From assembly GCF_018403245.1 (NCBI RefSeq), contig NZ_BOSH01000002.1, positions 496,001 to 560,000 of the forward strand: a DNA stretch of 64,000 nucleotides. The letters run 5' to 3'. Below are positions 8,616 through 17,117 of the stretch, piece by piece. The position numbers and the translations under genes were made by a program. The number at the start of each line of letters is the position of its first letter. The stretch's first letter is position 1. This DNA is from Paenibacillus sp. J2TS4. GTDB taxonomy: Bacteria > Bacillota > Bacilli > Paenibacillales > NBRC-103111. Under the pieces are notes generated by a model, which did not search any database, was not told the DNA's origin, and worked only from the letters and a program-made list of their open reading frames with translations.

Positions 8616-9335
8616 TTAAGTAACTGTGAAATTGACTCCATACAAGGACAAGGCGGATTTTCTCGCCACACTTTGGGATGCAAGATTCTCCCACGAAGTA
8701 CTGTACAGCGGGATTCCACCTAGCTCCCGCACCGCCATTGCCCATCCGGCAACAACTGCGGCGGCATATCCCCTTCCACGAAACAAGTCCAAGGTCTCAA
8801 GTCCTGCTTCGTGTGCATTGGAGGTGATGCGAACACTGCGGCAGATCGAGACGGCACGCCCTTCGCGCACTAGCGCAATACAGGGCTGCGCGTAGTCTAT
8901 TTCGGAGGTCAGCCATTCGAAACCGCCGTGCAACCATTCCGTCATATTTTCCCGGGTGATGCTGACCACCTGCAGGGTCGGCTCGGCTTCGCCAGGAACA
9001 AGAAAACAAGGTCCCATCGAGAACCGTTCCCCTTGGAGGAGGTTCATATATGCCTCGAAATGTTTCGGTTTCGTCTGGAAGTCCCTAACGATCGGTTCGT
9101 CAGCACACAATCCCTCCAATTGCTCGATCAGAATCTCCGGGACATCATACCGAAACCGACAAATAGCCGTTCCCTCTATAGTCCGCCCTAAGAAAAACCG
9201 GGGCGCCGGGGCCTCTCCGGGCCAAGGCTCGTTTATCGAACGAAGCCGCATGTTCTGGTCATGCGTAAACAGCGCCTCAACATGGAACTCCATCAGGTCA
9301 TGGGCGGTTGGTTTGATTTCTTGCCGGTCACTCAT
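8616..9335 (-). CDS. GNAT-family N-acetyltransferase
   Basis: Acetyl-CoA-dependent acyltransferase, 239 aa. The acetyl-CoA pyrophosphate loop is LFRGRGYAAAV in the C-terminal third. The flanking strands (CIALVREGRAVSICRSVRIT, PLYSTSWENLASQSVARKS) match the C-terminal GNAT fold of long two-part acetyltransferases. The N-terminal 110 residues (HVEALFTHDQNMRLRSINE) form a separate lobe. The ATG at 9335 has GAGGGA upstream; a TTG five codons earlier is less likely. It has its own terminator. The acceptor substrate is unknown. Confidence 0.8.
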   Translation of the reverse strand: MSDRQEIKPTAHDLMEFHVEALFTHDQNMRLRSINEPWPGEAPAPRFFLGRTIEGTAICRFRYDVPEILIEQLEGLCADEPIVRDFQTKPKHFEAYMNLLQGERFSMGPCFLVPGEAEPTLQVVSITRENMTEWLHGGFEWLTSEIDYAQPCIALVREGRAVSICRSVRITSNAHEAGLETLDLFRGRGYAAAVVAGWAMAVRELGGIPLYSTSWENLASQSVARKSALSLYGVNFTVT

Positions 9336-9449
9336 GTATCTATCCCTCAATTCATTAAAAAATACTTGCGTTGTTTGTCACTATTCATAGTATCAAAATA
9401 TTCAAAGATAACCTGAGAAAATTTAATAATAATCGAACTATCCTGTCAG

Positions 9450-9583
9450 TTGCAGGAAGGTTGGATGAAGCAATCAATAAATGGAAAGCAATCATTAAAT
9501 TCCTTCAAGAGAATGACTTTTACATGGAGGCGGAATGGCCGAAACGAGAATTGCAGAGGATTGAAAAGAAAAGAATACAATAG
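9450..9583 (+). pseudogene. Possible gene relic (TPR-like C-terminal fragment)
   Basis: The plus-strand frame ending at 9583 reads GRLDEAINKWKAIIKFLQEN and then DFYMEAEWPKRELQRIEKK, which looks like an amphipathic coding tail. No credible start or ribosome site precedes it, and the rest of the 9336-9711 gap shows nothing coding. This is low confidence. Confidence 0.22.
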
Positions 9584-9711
9584 GAATGCCCCTTTTAATG
9601 GCGGGTATCCCTATAACGGGAGTAAACATCCGATTACCATCTGATTCAGTAAGAATGGCCATCATCATTCCCCCACGGTTCGCCGAATACCCAAAAGACG
9701 TGAAGCAGCAC

Positions 9712-9752
9712 AATAGCAAAACCTCACCATTAAATGGCGAGGTTTTGCTATT
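9712..9752. terminator. 41-bp near-perfect palindrome, terminator after the ABC exporter
   Basis: AATAGCAAAACCTC and GAGGTTTTGCTATT flank a short CCATT/AATGG extension, making one long hairpin 24 nt past the ABC stop codon. T tracts are weak on both sides, so termination strength is uncertain. Confidence 0.6.
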
Positions 9753-9775
9753 GGATAAAGTTTTTACTGTATGAA

Positions 9776-11560
9776 TTATGGTTGAAACTCATTATGCCTT
9801 CCCTGGATATCATGCAAGCGACTGTATGCTCCACCCACCTCCAGTAATTCATCATGTGTTCCTTGCTCCACTATTCTCCCTTTGTCGATTACATAGATAA
9901 CATCGGCCTGCTTTATCGTTGACAATCGATGGGCGATCACAATAGTGGTTTTCCCTTCCATTAAGCGTTGAAGCCCCTGCTGAACAGCCTGCTCTGATTT
10001 AGAATCCAGTGCTGATGTAGCTTCGTCAAGCAGTAAGATGGGAGCATTTTTCAAAAATGCTCTGGCGATCGCTATCCTCTGCTTCTGGCCACCCGAAAGT
10101 CTCGCTCCCCGTTCCCCTACCATTGTGTTGTAACCATCCGTCAGTTCCATAATAAAGTCATGGGCATACGCAGCGCGGGCCGCGGCGACAACCTCCTCAT
10201 TAGAAGCGTCCATCCGCCCGTATCGGATATTTTCTTCAATTGTCCCTTCAATAAGGTAGGTATCTTGGGAGACATAAGCCATCCTATCCCTTAGTTCTGA
10301 TAGCGGATAATCTGCGAATCGCCTGCCCTCCATTCGAATTTCACCTTGCTCAAGAGAATAAAAACCTAGCAAGAGCTTAATTATTGTACTTTTTCCTCCT
10401 CCGCTGGGGCCTACGAGAGCGACAACCTGTCCTTTTTCAACTATTAAGCTTAACCCGTCCAGTACTTTTTCATTTTCGTTATAGGCAAACGCCCCGTTTC
10501 TAAACTCAATCATTCCCAGGGTTTCGTTATAAACGACCCCCTCCACTACAGCGGGATACCTTTCCGGTTCTTCGGCGAAATCTAATAATTCAAACACCCG
10601 GCTGGCTCCTGCCAACGACGATTGCAAATTGGACCAAAAATTTCCAAACTGGCGAAAAACATTCGTCACATGGTCCAGCAGTAGTATAATTGATAATAAT
10701 GTCCCTACGGATGTCAGCCCGTTAATGACCATTAACGAGCCAAAAATAAAGACTCCGCCATTGTTTATCCACATCAACATATAATTCGTGCTGTTTAGAA
10801 AAGCATATTTATTTATGCGGGAGATGGATAATTTGGCCAACTGGTGATTAGTTTCTTTATATTTTCCGTTCATCCTGTCCAGCATTTGGAAGATGCGGCT
10901 TACTTGTGTTCCTGCTATCAGTTCCATTAACCGTTCCATTTGTCTGGCCGAACCTTGTTGTATTTCCGTGCTAATTTTTCGCAATGGTATGGCAAACCGG
11001 GTATTCACATAGGTGGACAACAACCCCATCAAAATCAGGGCAACGGCAAATCTCCATTCGAAGATTATCATAATGACAGCTGAATAAACTCCAGTCATGA
11101 CCAAAGATATAATGTTACGTAAATTTCCTGATAAAGCGTGTTCCACTTCACCAACATCATTATTGATTCTCGATATGCTGTCGCCGCTGTGTGTGTTCTC
11201 ATAATAGGAAACAGGAAGCTTTTCCATGTGGTGGAATACAAGCAACCGAAGATCCATCATGATCGATTTAACCGTCTTTCCGAACAAATATTGAAAGAAT
11301 GGTGTGAGACAGAATAAAGCGGCAGTAATGAGAGTAAATCCCAGACTGACCATCCATAAGACATCCATATTTTTGTCGGTTATGGCATCGAGTACGAATT
11401 TTACCAATAGTGGGAACACGATGGCGACTATCGAATCCATGAGACTGCAGCCGAACAGTCCAATCAGGTAGGCTTTCTTTCTCGGTCTGATCAATCTCAC
11501 CAGCCGTGAAACTTCAGAGTTACTGTCGTTCATCATGGTCTCAAGCTCCCTCCATTTCAA
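9776..11560 (-). CDS. ABC exporter half-transporter (TMD-NBD), subunit 2
   Basis: Membrane exporter half of 594 aa: six-helix transmembrane domain (about 35-325), then an ATPase domain with Walker A GPSGGGKST (about 387), Q-loop AYVSQDTYLIEG, signature LSGGQKQR, Walker B ILLLDEATSALD and a switch His in IVIAHRLST. All catalytic residues are present. Its 5' end overlaps the 3' end of the subunit 1 gene by 20 nt, pointing to translational coupling and probably a heterodimer of the BmrCD/multidrug class. Neither subunit carries the degenerate ATP site common in such heterodimers. Expression is probably set by the TetR gene upstream. Confidence 0.9.
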   Translation of the reverse strand: MKWRELETMMNDSNSEVSRLVRLIRPRKKAYLIGLFGCSLMDSIVAIVFPLLVKFVLDAITDKNMDVLWMVSLGFTLITAALFCLTPFFQYLFGKTVKSIMMDLRLLVFHHMEKLPVSYYENTHSGDSISRINNDVGEVEHALSGNLRNIISLVMTGVYSAVIMIIFEWRFAVALILMGLLSTYVNTRFAIPLRKISTEIQQGSARQMERLMELIAGTQVSRIFQMLDRMNGKYKETNHQLAKLSISRINKYAFLNSTNYMLMWINNGGVFIFGSLMVINGLTSVGTLLSIILLLDHVTNVFRQFGNFWSNLQSSLAGASRVFELLDFAEEPERYPAVVEGVVYNETLGMIEFRNGAFAYNENEKVLDGLSLIVEKGQVVALVGPSGGGKSTIIKLLLGFYSLEQGEIRMEGRRFADYPLSELRDRMAYVSQDTYLIEGTIEENIRYGRMDASNEEVVAAARAAYAHDFIMELTDGYNTMVGERGARLSGGQKQRIAIARAFLKNAPILLLDEATSALDSKSEQAVQQGLQRLMEGKTTIVIAHRLSTIKQADVIYVIDKGRIVEQGTHDELLEVGGAYSRLHDIQGRHNEFQP

Positions 11561-13322
11561 GCAGCGTCTGAGAGTTCCCTTGATGAATCAGTTGGTTGTT
11601 ATATAAACGCTTATAGGCTCCGTCTTTAAGAAGTAATTCATGATGGGTCCCGCTTTCGACAATACGGCCTTCTTCCAATACAAGAACTTCACTGGCTTCG
11701 ATGATTGTAGACAGCCGATGTGCAACGACCAACACCGCTTTGTCCTTCATGATGAGGTTGATGGCTTCTTGTACCAACATTTCCGATTCGGAATCAAGCG
11801 CTGAGGTCGCCTCATCCAAAAGCAATATCGGGGCGTTCTTCAAGATGGCGCGTGCGATCGATATACGCTGCCGTTGTCCCCCGGAAAGCTTTACGCCTCT
11901 TTCCCCGACATGGGAGTCGTATCCGTGAGGCAGAGACTGAATATATTCATGAATGTTCGCCATCTTTGAAGCCCTCACCACATCTTCCATACTGAAGTCA
12001 CTTTTTCCACAGGTGATGTTTTCCGCTATGGATCCAGAAAACAGGAACGTCTCCTGCGATACCAACGAAATTTGGGATCGGGCATATGCAATATCCCACT
12101 CAGTGAGTGGTTCATCGAATAGCTTGATACACCCACCTTGGTAATTATAGAACCCGGAAATCAGTTTAAAAATCGTAGTTTTTCCGGATCCGCTTGGTCC
12201 CACCAAAGCTACCTTCTTCCCTTGCGGCAACGTAAAACTGACATTTTCCAAAATCTTCTTGTCTCCGTCATACGAGAACAAAACATCGGTGAACTCCAAT
12301 GCGGGAGCCGACGGGGATATGTTCGGCCTTTTTTCGCCTATCCGTTCCGTCTTCTCATCGAGAATCTCAAAGAGATGTTCCGCAACCCCCGAAGCAATTT
12401 TGTATTTATTTATATAGTGGGGCAGAATAGCCATCGCCGGTGCGAGATAAGCGAGCAATTGGGCGAATGCTACCAGTCCGCCTGTAGTAAATTCTCCATT
12501 AATAACCATAAATCCCCCGAAAAGAAAAAAGAGTAAGTATGGAACGGACTGCACGATGACGTTCATAAAACCCATCATCGCTTTACGCTTTTCAACTTTC
12601 AGGGAATCCGTTAACATCTGTTCAAGCAATGCTTGAAATTTAGAAAATAAGATTTGAACCAGATTGTATGATTTGATTGTATATATGCCGTTAATGGCAT
12701 CTTGGACTACAGAATTGGATTTCGCCAAGCTGCGCTGAAGGTTTGAGGAGTATTCATTTAATGGGCGACTAATCAAGCTTGTCAGAGCCGCCATTAAGGG
12801 AAGGACCATAACACAAATCAATAATAATTTCCAATTAAGAAAAAACATCGTCACAATACTTGCAATCAACCTAACCGTCTGGAAAACCATCCCCATGAGA
12901 TCGTCCCTGATAAAATCCTCAATAGCATTAACACCATTGGTCATTCTCGAAACAAGATCTGCCGAATGATGTGTTTCCATATAGGAGATAGGCAATTGGC
13001 CAATATGAGAACTAAAGCTGTCATTCATATCACGGGCAGCATAAACACTGAACCGTCCGGATGAATACGTTTCCACGAAATTCATGATGATTCCGATGAT
13101 AACAAAAAGAATCATATATTGAATAGATTTGCCTAACTCCGCCAGATCTCCGTTCAAGGAAGAGTTCACCAATATATTAAGCAAATAGACTAAAAAAATG
13201 TCATTCGCCGCATTCACTAATGTACTTAACAGTTTAATGATTACCCAGAAACGATAAGGTTTAAGAAAAGCAAAAAGTCTCCGTGCTATAAAAAAAGAAG
13301 AAGGACGGCGTGCATAACCCAT
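11541..13322 (-). CDS. ABC exporter half-transporter (TMD-NBD), subunit 1
   Basis: 593 aa, with the same order as its partner: transmembrane domain about 20-320, then Walker A GPSGSGKTT (about 378), Q-loop ISLVSQETFLFSG, signature LSGGQRQR, Walker B ILLLDEATSALD and switch His in VVAHRLST. The start MGYARRPSS has GAAGGTGATT upstream and lies 19 nt after the TetR gene. The three genes therefore form tetR-abc1-abc2. The exported compound is probably a drug or peptide, but the sequence does not say which. Confidence 0.9.
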   Translation of the reverse strand: MGYARRPSSFFIARRLFAFLKPYRFWVIIKLLSTLVNAANDIFLVYLLNILVNSSLNGDLAELGKSIQYMILFVIIGIIMNFVETYSSGRFSVYAARDMNDSFSSHIGQLPISYMETHHSADLVSRMTNGVNAIEDFIRDDLMGMVFQTVRLIASIVTMFFLNWKLLLICVMVLPLMAALTSLISRPLNEYSSNLQRSLAKSNSVVQDAINGIYTIKSYNLVQILFSKFQALLEQMLTDSLKVEKRKAMMGFMNVIVQSVPYLLFFLFGGFMVINGEFTTGGLVAFAQLLAYLAPAMAILPHYINKYKIASGVAEHLFEILDEKTERIGEKRPNISPSAPALEFTDVLFSYDGDKKILENVSFTLPQGKKVALVGPSGSGKTTIFKLISGFYNYQGGCIKLFDEPLTEWDIAYARSQISLVSQETFLFSGSIAENITCGKSDFSMEDVVRASKMANIHEYIQSLPHGYDSHVGERGVKLSGGQRQRISIARAILKNAPILLLDEATSALDSESEMLVQEAINLIMKDKAVLVVAHRLSTIIEASEVLVLEEGRIVESGTHHELLLKDGAYKRLYNNQLIHQGNSQTLLEMEGA

Positions 13323-13341
13323 ATAGAATCACCTTCTTTTT

Positions 13342-13914
13342 TTAGGCTAACCCTTCTTTGACCGTTAGAGTTTGGTACATCTCTTCCAACATTTCTGTAG
13401 CCTCGTCAATATCGAGCTCTGACGTATTGGTGTTGATTATCATGCCAATTCCAAGCCAATAAGTGGTGAGTTTACGAAACATTTTCTCGGCCTTACTCTC
13501 TGCCATCGTGCTTAATCTTTTATCGAGCAGTAAAAAAGCAGCATACATTTCCTCTTTAAGTTTGTCCTTGTTCCTTTTTAAGTAATGCCTTCTATAATCA
13601 GAAAGGTACAGGGTTCGGAAAAGATGCTTTTCATTTCTGGCGAAAAGTAGACAACCGATCGCCAAGTTCATGGCAGGCGCGTTTTTGTCATTGTGGTACT
13701 GTTTCATGCTGGCAAGGGCATAGTCAACTGCTCGATTAAACACATCGTCTTTTACTTCTTCCATATTCCCATACACGCTGTAAATAGGCTGAGTTGAGCA
13801 TTTAAGTCTTTGTGCTATACTCCTGGCTGTTAGAGCTTCAAGGCCTTCTTCTCGTACAATTTTAAACGCTGTGTCTAAAAGCTTTTCCTTAGTTATCTCT
13901 GCTTTTGGGGGCAT
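13342..13914 (-). CDS. TetR-family transcriptional regulator
   Basis: 190-aa repressor. The N-terminal helix-turn-helix runs from about 8 to 55 (KEKLLDTAFKIVREEGLEAL, ARSIAQRLKCSTQPIYSVYG), followed by an all-helical ligand domain. The start MPPKAEITKEK has GGAGATGAT upstream; the open frame extends nine codons further without support. It heads the operon with the two exporter genes. A palindrome upstream (13947-13964) is the likely autoregulatory site, so the repressor probably responds to a substrate of the exporter. Confidence 0.88.
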   Translation of the reverse strand: MPPKAEITKEKLLDTAFKIVREEGLEALTARSIAQRLKCSTQPIYSVYGNMEEVKDDVFNRAVDYALASMKQYHNDKNAPAMNLAIGCLLFARNEKHLFRTLYLSDYRRHYLKRNKDKLKEEMYAAFLLLDKRLSTMAESKAEKMFRKLTTYWLGIGMIINTNTSELDIDEATEMLEEMYQTLTVKEGLA

Positions 13915-13943
13915 AATATTATCATCTCCACATAAAAACAAAT

Positions 13944-13964
13944 GTTATATAACGTATGTTATAT
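13944..13964 (-). promoter_or_regulatory. Probable TetR operator
   Basis: ATATAACGTATGTTATAT (13947-13964) is a 7-4-7 inverted repeat. GTTATATAAC at 13944-13953 is an overlapping 10-bp palindrome, so TGTTATAT occurs twice in direct orientation 14 bp apart. It lies 30-50 nt upstream of the TetR start. Confidence 0.6.
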
Positions 13965-14014
13965 GGATTTATATGGAATGTCAACATAAATTTTCGGTCA
14001 AATCCAGCGAAATG

Positions 14015-14047
14015 AAAAATAAATCTCGTCTCTAAGAGACAAGATTT
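14015..14047 (-). terminator. Rho-independent terminator after the DUF4184 gene
   Basis: AAATCTCGTCTC pairs with GAGACAAGATTT across a short loop. On the minus strand it is followed by a T-rich tail (TTATTTTT). Confidence 0.75.
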
Positions 14048-14124
14048 ATTCCCGTGATGCCACTCTTATTTTTAACGTTACAGATCCTCAATTTTATTAT
14101 TCCCCGATGTACGTTACTGACTCT

Positions 14125-14913
14125 TCAAGTACATTTCGTAGAAATGGGCTTTATGGATACAATGGAAGCTATCACGATCCCCACAGCCATTCCGGAGAAT
14201 GGAGCGACCATTAATATTTCGACCGCATGTCCTAGGAGTTCTTTCAGGAGATCTTCCGTATGCGTGGAATAAACGGACCAGACCTTTATAAAGGTTGCCA
14301 TAACGATTGAAAATAAGACTATGGACCAATAAACAATTTTGTTTTTAGTGGCAACATAGGGTATCTCAAGTGAATTTTTCTTTGTTCGAAGCACGATCCG
14401 AATTAAGATAATTAATTCAATACTTAAAAAAATAATCGATAAAATATATTGCATGAAGATAGTAAATGACCAACGGATAGAAGAAGTCACCTGACCTTGA
14501 ATGAAAGGCATAGACAGATATAAGGAGCTGTCTGTCAGGCTATCCAAAAATAAATGGCTTAAAAAACCAAGGACAACCGACAACAAAAATATTCCCCATC
14601 CCCTTGCCCCATCGAGCCTCCATTCTTTTTGAGCAAGAACGGATGCAGCTTGATTCAATGGTGATGGCAAATGTAGCGCCAAATTCTTTTTGATTAAATA
14701 ATGAAACAGAAATGAGAGGATGATGGATAAAGGAATCACTAGAACCAGTAACCCCAAAAATGAATGACCGATCGTTTGTATCGGAACCATTTTAATAAAA
14801 TATTCAAAATCTGGTGCCATGCTTCCCATGACCAACCCCGTAAAGCACAGCGATTTGGGGGCCAAACGTTTAAGGACAATCGCCGTAATCGGGTGTGCGA
14901 GTGTATAGGGCAT
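14125..14913 (-). CDS. DUF4184 family integral membrane protein
   Basis: 262 aa with about six membrane segments. The N-terminal signature MPYTLAHPITAIVLKRLAPK followed by GLVMGSMAPDFEYF is the hallmark of the DUF4184 / membrane-bound metal-dependent hydrolase-like group. Conserved His and Asp lie in LAHP, APDFEYF and SHLFLDSLTD and could bind metal. AGGAGAAGG precedes the ATG. No enzymatic role has been established for the family, as far as I know. Confidence 0.8.
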   Translation of the reverse strand: MPYTLAHPITAIVLKRLAPKSLCFTGLVMGSMAPDFEYFIKMVPIQTIGHSFLGLLVLVIPLSIILSFLFHYLIKKNLALHLPSPLNQAASVLAQKEWRLDGARGWGIFLLSVVLGFLSHLFLDSLTDSSLYLSMPFIQGQVTSSIRWSFTIFMQYILSIIFLSIELIILIRIVLRTKKNSLEIPYVATKNKIVYWSIVLFSIVMATFIKVWSVYSTHTEDLLKELLGHAVEILMVAPFSGMAVGIVIASIVSIKPISTKCT

Positions 14914-15018
14914 GATCCTTCTCCTATCGCAAGAAAAATGGATGCATCGCTGATTCAGTACAACTATATCTGGTTATATAGCAATATTACCATAATTCGG
15001 AAATCCCGCGCCTATCTT

Positions 15019-15505
15019 TTACAAATATTGTTCACATCTCTTCATAAAACGCATGATCAGGATGGTCAGGGCAATGGAGAAAACAAAAAGAGCGACAATA
15101 TAAATAATAGCCAGCGGTGGTATGATGATCATAACAAAGGCAACCATAGCCGCCACCTGCAGTAAAAGATATTGCGTCCACCTTTTTTCCGCTTCTTCGT
15201 ATATCGTTGTTTTTTCTTGCCGATTTGCCATCTCCTTGATTCCCATAAATAAATAATAGACAATGACCAGACCCAGGATTAAGGAAACTATTCCAACAAC
15301 CATGCCCATAGGGTTAAAATGAATTCCTCCACCTGTATCAGGCTGTTCGTATATACTGAAAATAGATAGGAAAATCATAAAAATATTCAGATTCCCGGCC
15401 TTTTTAAAATAGGAACTTTGTTCAGCTAACGTACTAAATCCAACAGCGAACAATATATAGCCTATGATATCAGGCAAAATATCAAAGCCCTGTATTCGAA
15501 AATCA
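15019..15505 (-). pseudogene. Membrane protein gene split by the TnpB element, 3' part
   Basis: C-terminal 162 codons of a small membrane protein (IDFRIQGFDILPDIIGYILFAV onward) with three to four hydrophobic segments and a basic tail (MRFMKRCEQYL). The open frame continues upstream to 15600 only by reading through the IS right end, so those first 30 residues are IS-derived. Joined at 15505 to the 5' piece (16975-17024), the frame is restored exactly. No function is known to me. Confidence 0.75.
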
Positions 15506-15636
15506 ATCATGGTCAACAACTCATGACTCAAGTCACGAGCTTGTAACTGCCCGGAAGTGAGTACGGCGGTTAGCCTCCTTCCTTGGGGGGGCGTTACCAT
15601 AGGCAGGTTGACTGCTGCCCGACTGCATAGGTATAC
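15506..15636 (-). ncRNA. Putative omegaRNA (reRNA) scaffold at the IS right end
   Basis: TnpB proteins use a guide RNA read from the 3' end of tnpB through the element's right end into flanking DNA. Here 131 nt separate the tnpB stop from the right boundary and end in the conserved hairpin at 15539-15520. The guide would start at 15505 with TGATTTTCGAATACAG. This is predicted from the known system; no transcript evidence exists here. Confidence 0.55.
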
Positions 15637-16749
15637 CTACACAGCCACTTCAGCGATGTACTGGATTCCAATGCGCTGAAGATTCATGGCGCCAATGCGA
15701 TCATCATTCGAGCGATACCCGCACTTCTGACAACAGAAGCGGTGCTTTTTCTTATCCCGATTGGCTCTCTCTGTATGCTCACATTTGGGGCAGGCTTGTG
15801 AGGTGTAACGGGGATCAACCGCGATCACTTTGGCTCCATGGAGGATGGCCTTGTACGTGATCATCTGGCGCAGCTGATAGAAGGACCAACAGACGGTTTC
15901 ATAACGATCCTGGACCCGAACCCGCTCTGTACGGTTTCGAATGCCCGTTAAGTCTTCCAGTACAAATAACGTATGGGCCCCATATCGGCGGACGAGTGCC
16001 TTGGATATCCGATGATTGATATCTGTCATCCAGCGGTTTTCTCGTCCCCCGATTCGCTTTAACTTACGGCGAGCGGAGGCTGTCCCCAGTTGCTGCAGCT
16101 GCTTTCGCAAATGCTTGTACTTCGAGCGCTTATTCTTAATGGGTCTACCGTGAAAGAACGTACATTGACCTTGGGAATCATAGCTGGTCGCGATAAAATT
16201 GACGCCCATGTCTAATCCGACCACTTGATTCAAAGATGGATCCGAGACTTCTTCCACTTCTTTGGTCATTGGAAGGTGTAAGAAGAACTTCCCTCGCTTG
16301 TGGACCAACTTGGCGGTCCCGAAGGACCAGGATCCATCCAAATACGTTTCCATGCCTTTCGATTCATAAGGTACCTTGATGCGACCATGCAGGGTGTTGA
16401 TGGAAAACATCCGTTGCGTAAGCGAGTAATCTCGACGCCAAACGAGGTCAAGCTCCGGTTTCTTGAACCGGACGAATGTCCAGGGGTGGCGATTGCCGAT
16501 TAACGACTTGTACCGAGCGATCACCGTTCGCATGACTGATTGAGCCATTTGAGATCGTAAGGAAAAGGTAGAACGCAGTTCACGATACGTCCGTTGATGT
16601 AGCTTCGTCTTGGAGAGAACTTTCTCTTCAAATACAAGCTTGGACAGGTGATCGCTTGCCAGACGGTAAGCCCCTAAGGTCTGTCGTAACCATTCGATTT
16701 GTTCAGGAGTGGGTAAGATTTTCACTTTGGCGGTTAAAGTGATCTTCAA
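15637..16749 (-). CDS. tnpB: TnpB RNA-guided endonuclease (IS605 group)
   Basis: 370 aa, full length for TnpB. An N-terminal wedge/helical region is followed by a split RuvC nuclease: Asp180 in VVGLDMGVNF, Glu265 in LFVLEDLTGI and Asp350 in RSNDDRIGAMN. A zinc finger sits between the last two (CPKC at 320-323 and CQKC at 340-343). All catalytic residues are intact. The start is a TTG with GCAAGGTGAC upstream. By family knowledge it cuts DNA matching the omegaRNA guide next to a target-adjacent motif and promotes retention of the element at the donor site. Confidence 0.93.
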   Translation of the reverse strand: MKITLTAKVKILPTPEQIEWLRQTLGAYRLASDHLSKLVFEEKVLSKTKLHQRTYRELRSTFSLRSQMAQSVMRTVIARYKSLIGNRHPWTFVRFKKPELDLVWRRDYSLTQRMFSINTLHGRIKVPYESKGMETYLDGSWSFGTAKLVHKRGKFFLHLPMTKEVEEVSDPSLNQVVGLDMGVNFIATSYDSQGQCTFFHGRPIKNKRSKYKHLRKQLQQLGTASARRKLKRIGGRENRWMTDINHRISKALVRRYGAHTLFVLEDLTGIRNRTERVRVQDRYETVCWSFYQLRQMITYKAILHGAKVIAVDPRYTSQACPKCEHTERANRDKKKHRFCCQKCGYRSNDDRIGAMNLQRIGIQYIAEVAV

Positions 16750-16928
16750 GTCAAGTCACCTTGCTTCACGTTAAGATTCGGCTAGGCTGTAAGTTACTCA
16801 CCCTAATCCTACACACTCCATTATATCAAACATATGTTCCTGTTTGAAGCAGAAATTCAGAAATAAGTGTAAGATCACTTATCTAATCAAAAGAGGAGGA
16901 GGAAAGGGGTGTGACTAATAAGAGAAGG

Positions 16929-16972
16929 GCGTAAATTCCTCTCACGACTCAAGTCGCGAGTATCCTTTACGC
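16929..16972. repeat. Left-end hairpin of the IS element
   Basis: GCGTAAA (16929-16935) and TTTACGC (16966-16972) enclose CTCACGACTCAAGTCGCGAG, a nested stem-loop two bases from the inferred left boundary. Confidence 0.75.
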
Positions 16973-16974
16973 AG

Positions 16975-17024
16975 ATCATGAACAGAAAGCCCCAATACAA
17001 TTTGCTAAAACCGATATTATTCAT
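16975..17024 (-). pseudogene. Membrane protein gene split by the TnpB element, 5' part
   Basis: Starts at 17024 (MNNIGFSKLYWGFLFM) with GAGAGG upstream, and is interrupted after ATGAT. It joins in frame to the 3' part to give GFLFMIDFRIQGFDILPD. Confidence 0.75.
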
Positions 17025-17064
17025 GAGCGATCCTCTCTTTTCCAAACGATAGACCATACTCCAT
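17017..17064 (-). CDS. 15-codon leader ORF overlapping the split gene's start
   Basis: A strong AGGAGGGAACGGT site precedes ATG at 17064. It encodes MEYGLSFGKERIAHE, and its stop overlaps the downstream start (ATGAATAA), giving possible translational coupling to the membrane protein gene. It is not recognised as a known leader peptide, and it may be the only well-initiated translation product left at the locus. Confidence 0.4.
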   Translation of the reverse strand: MEYGLSFGKERIAHE

Positions 17065-17117
17065 ACCGTTCCCTCCTTTCTCTATTGGAACATTATATAG
17101 CAAAATACTTCAAATGG

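Larger units (their letters stand above)
15506..16974 (-). mobile_element. IS200/IS605-group element carrying only tnpB
   Basis: Boundaries are inferred from reconstruction of the interrupted gene. ATGAT lies just outside the left end (minus strand, 16979-16975) and again at the right end (15510-15506). Both ends carry the same subterminal hairpin: CTCGCGACTTGAGTCGTGAG at 16960-16941, inside a longer GCGTAAA...TTTACGC stem, and CTCGTGACTTGAGTCATGAG at 15539-15520. There are no terminal inverted repeats, as expected for this group. No tnpA is present, so the element would need a TnpA in trans. Length 1469 bp. Confidence 0.85.

Noticed and set aside
15511..15600. N-terminal 30 residues (MVTPPQGRRL...) of the 193-aa frame
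   Set aside because: They are encoded by the IS right end; the true 5' end of the gene lies at 16975-17024.
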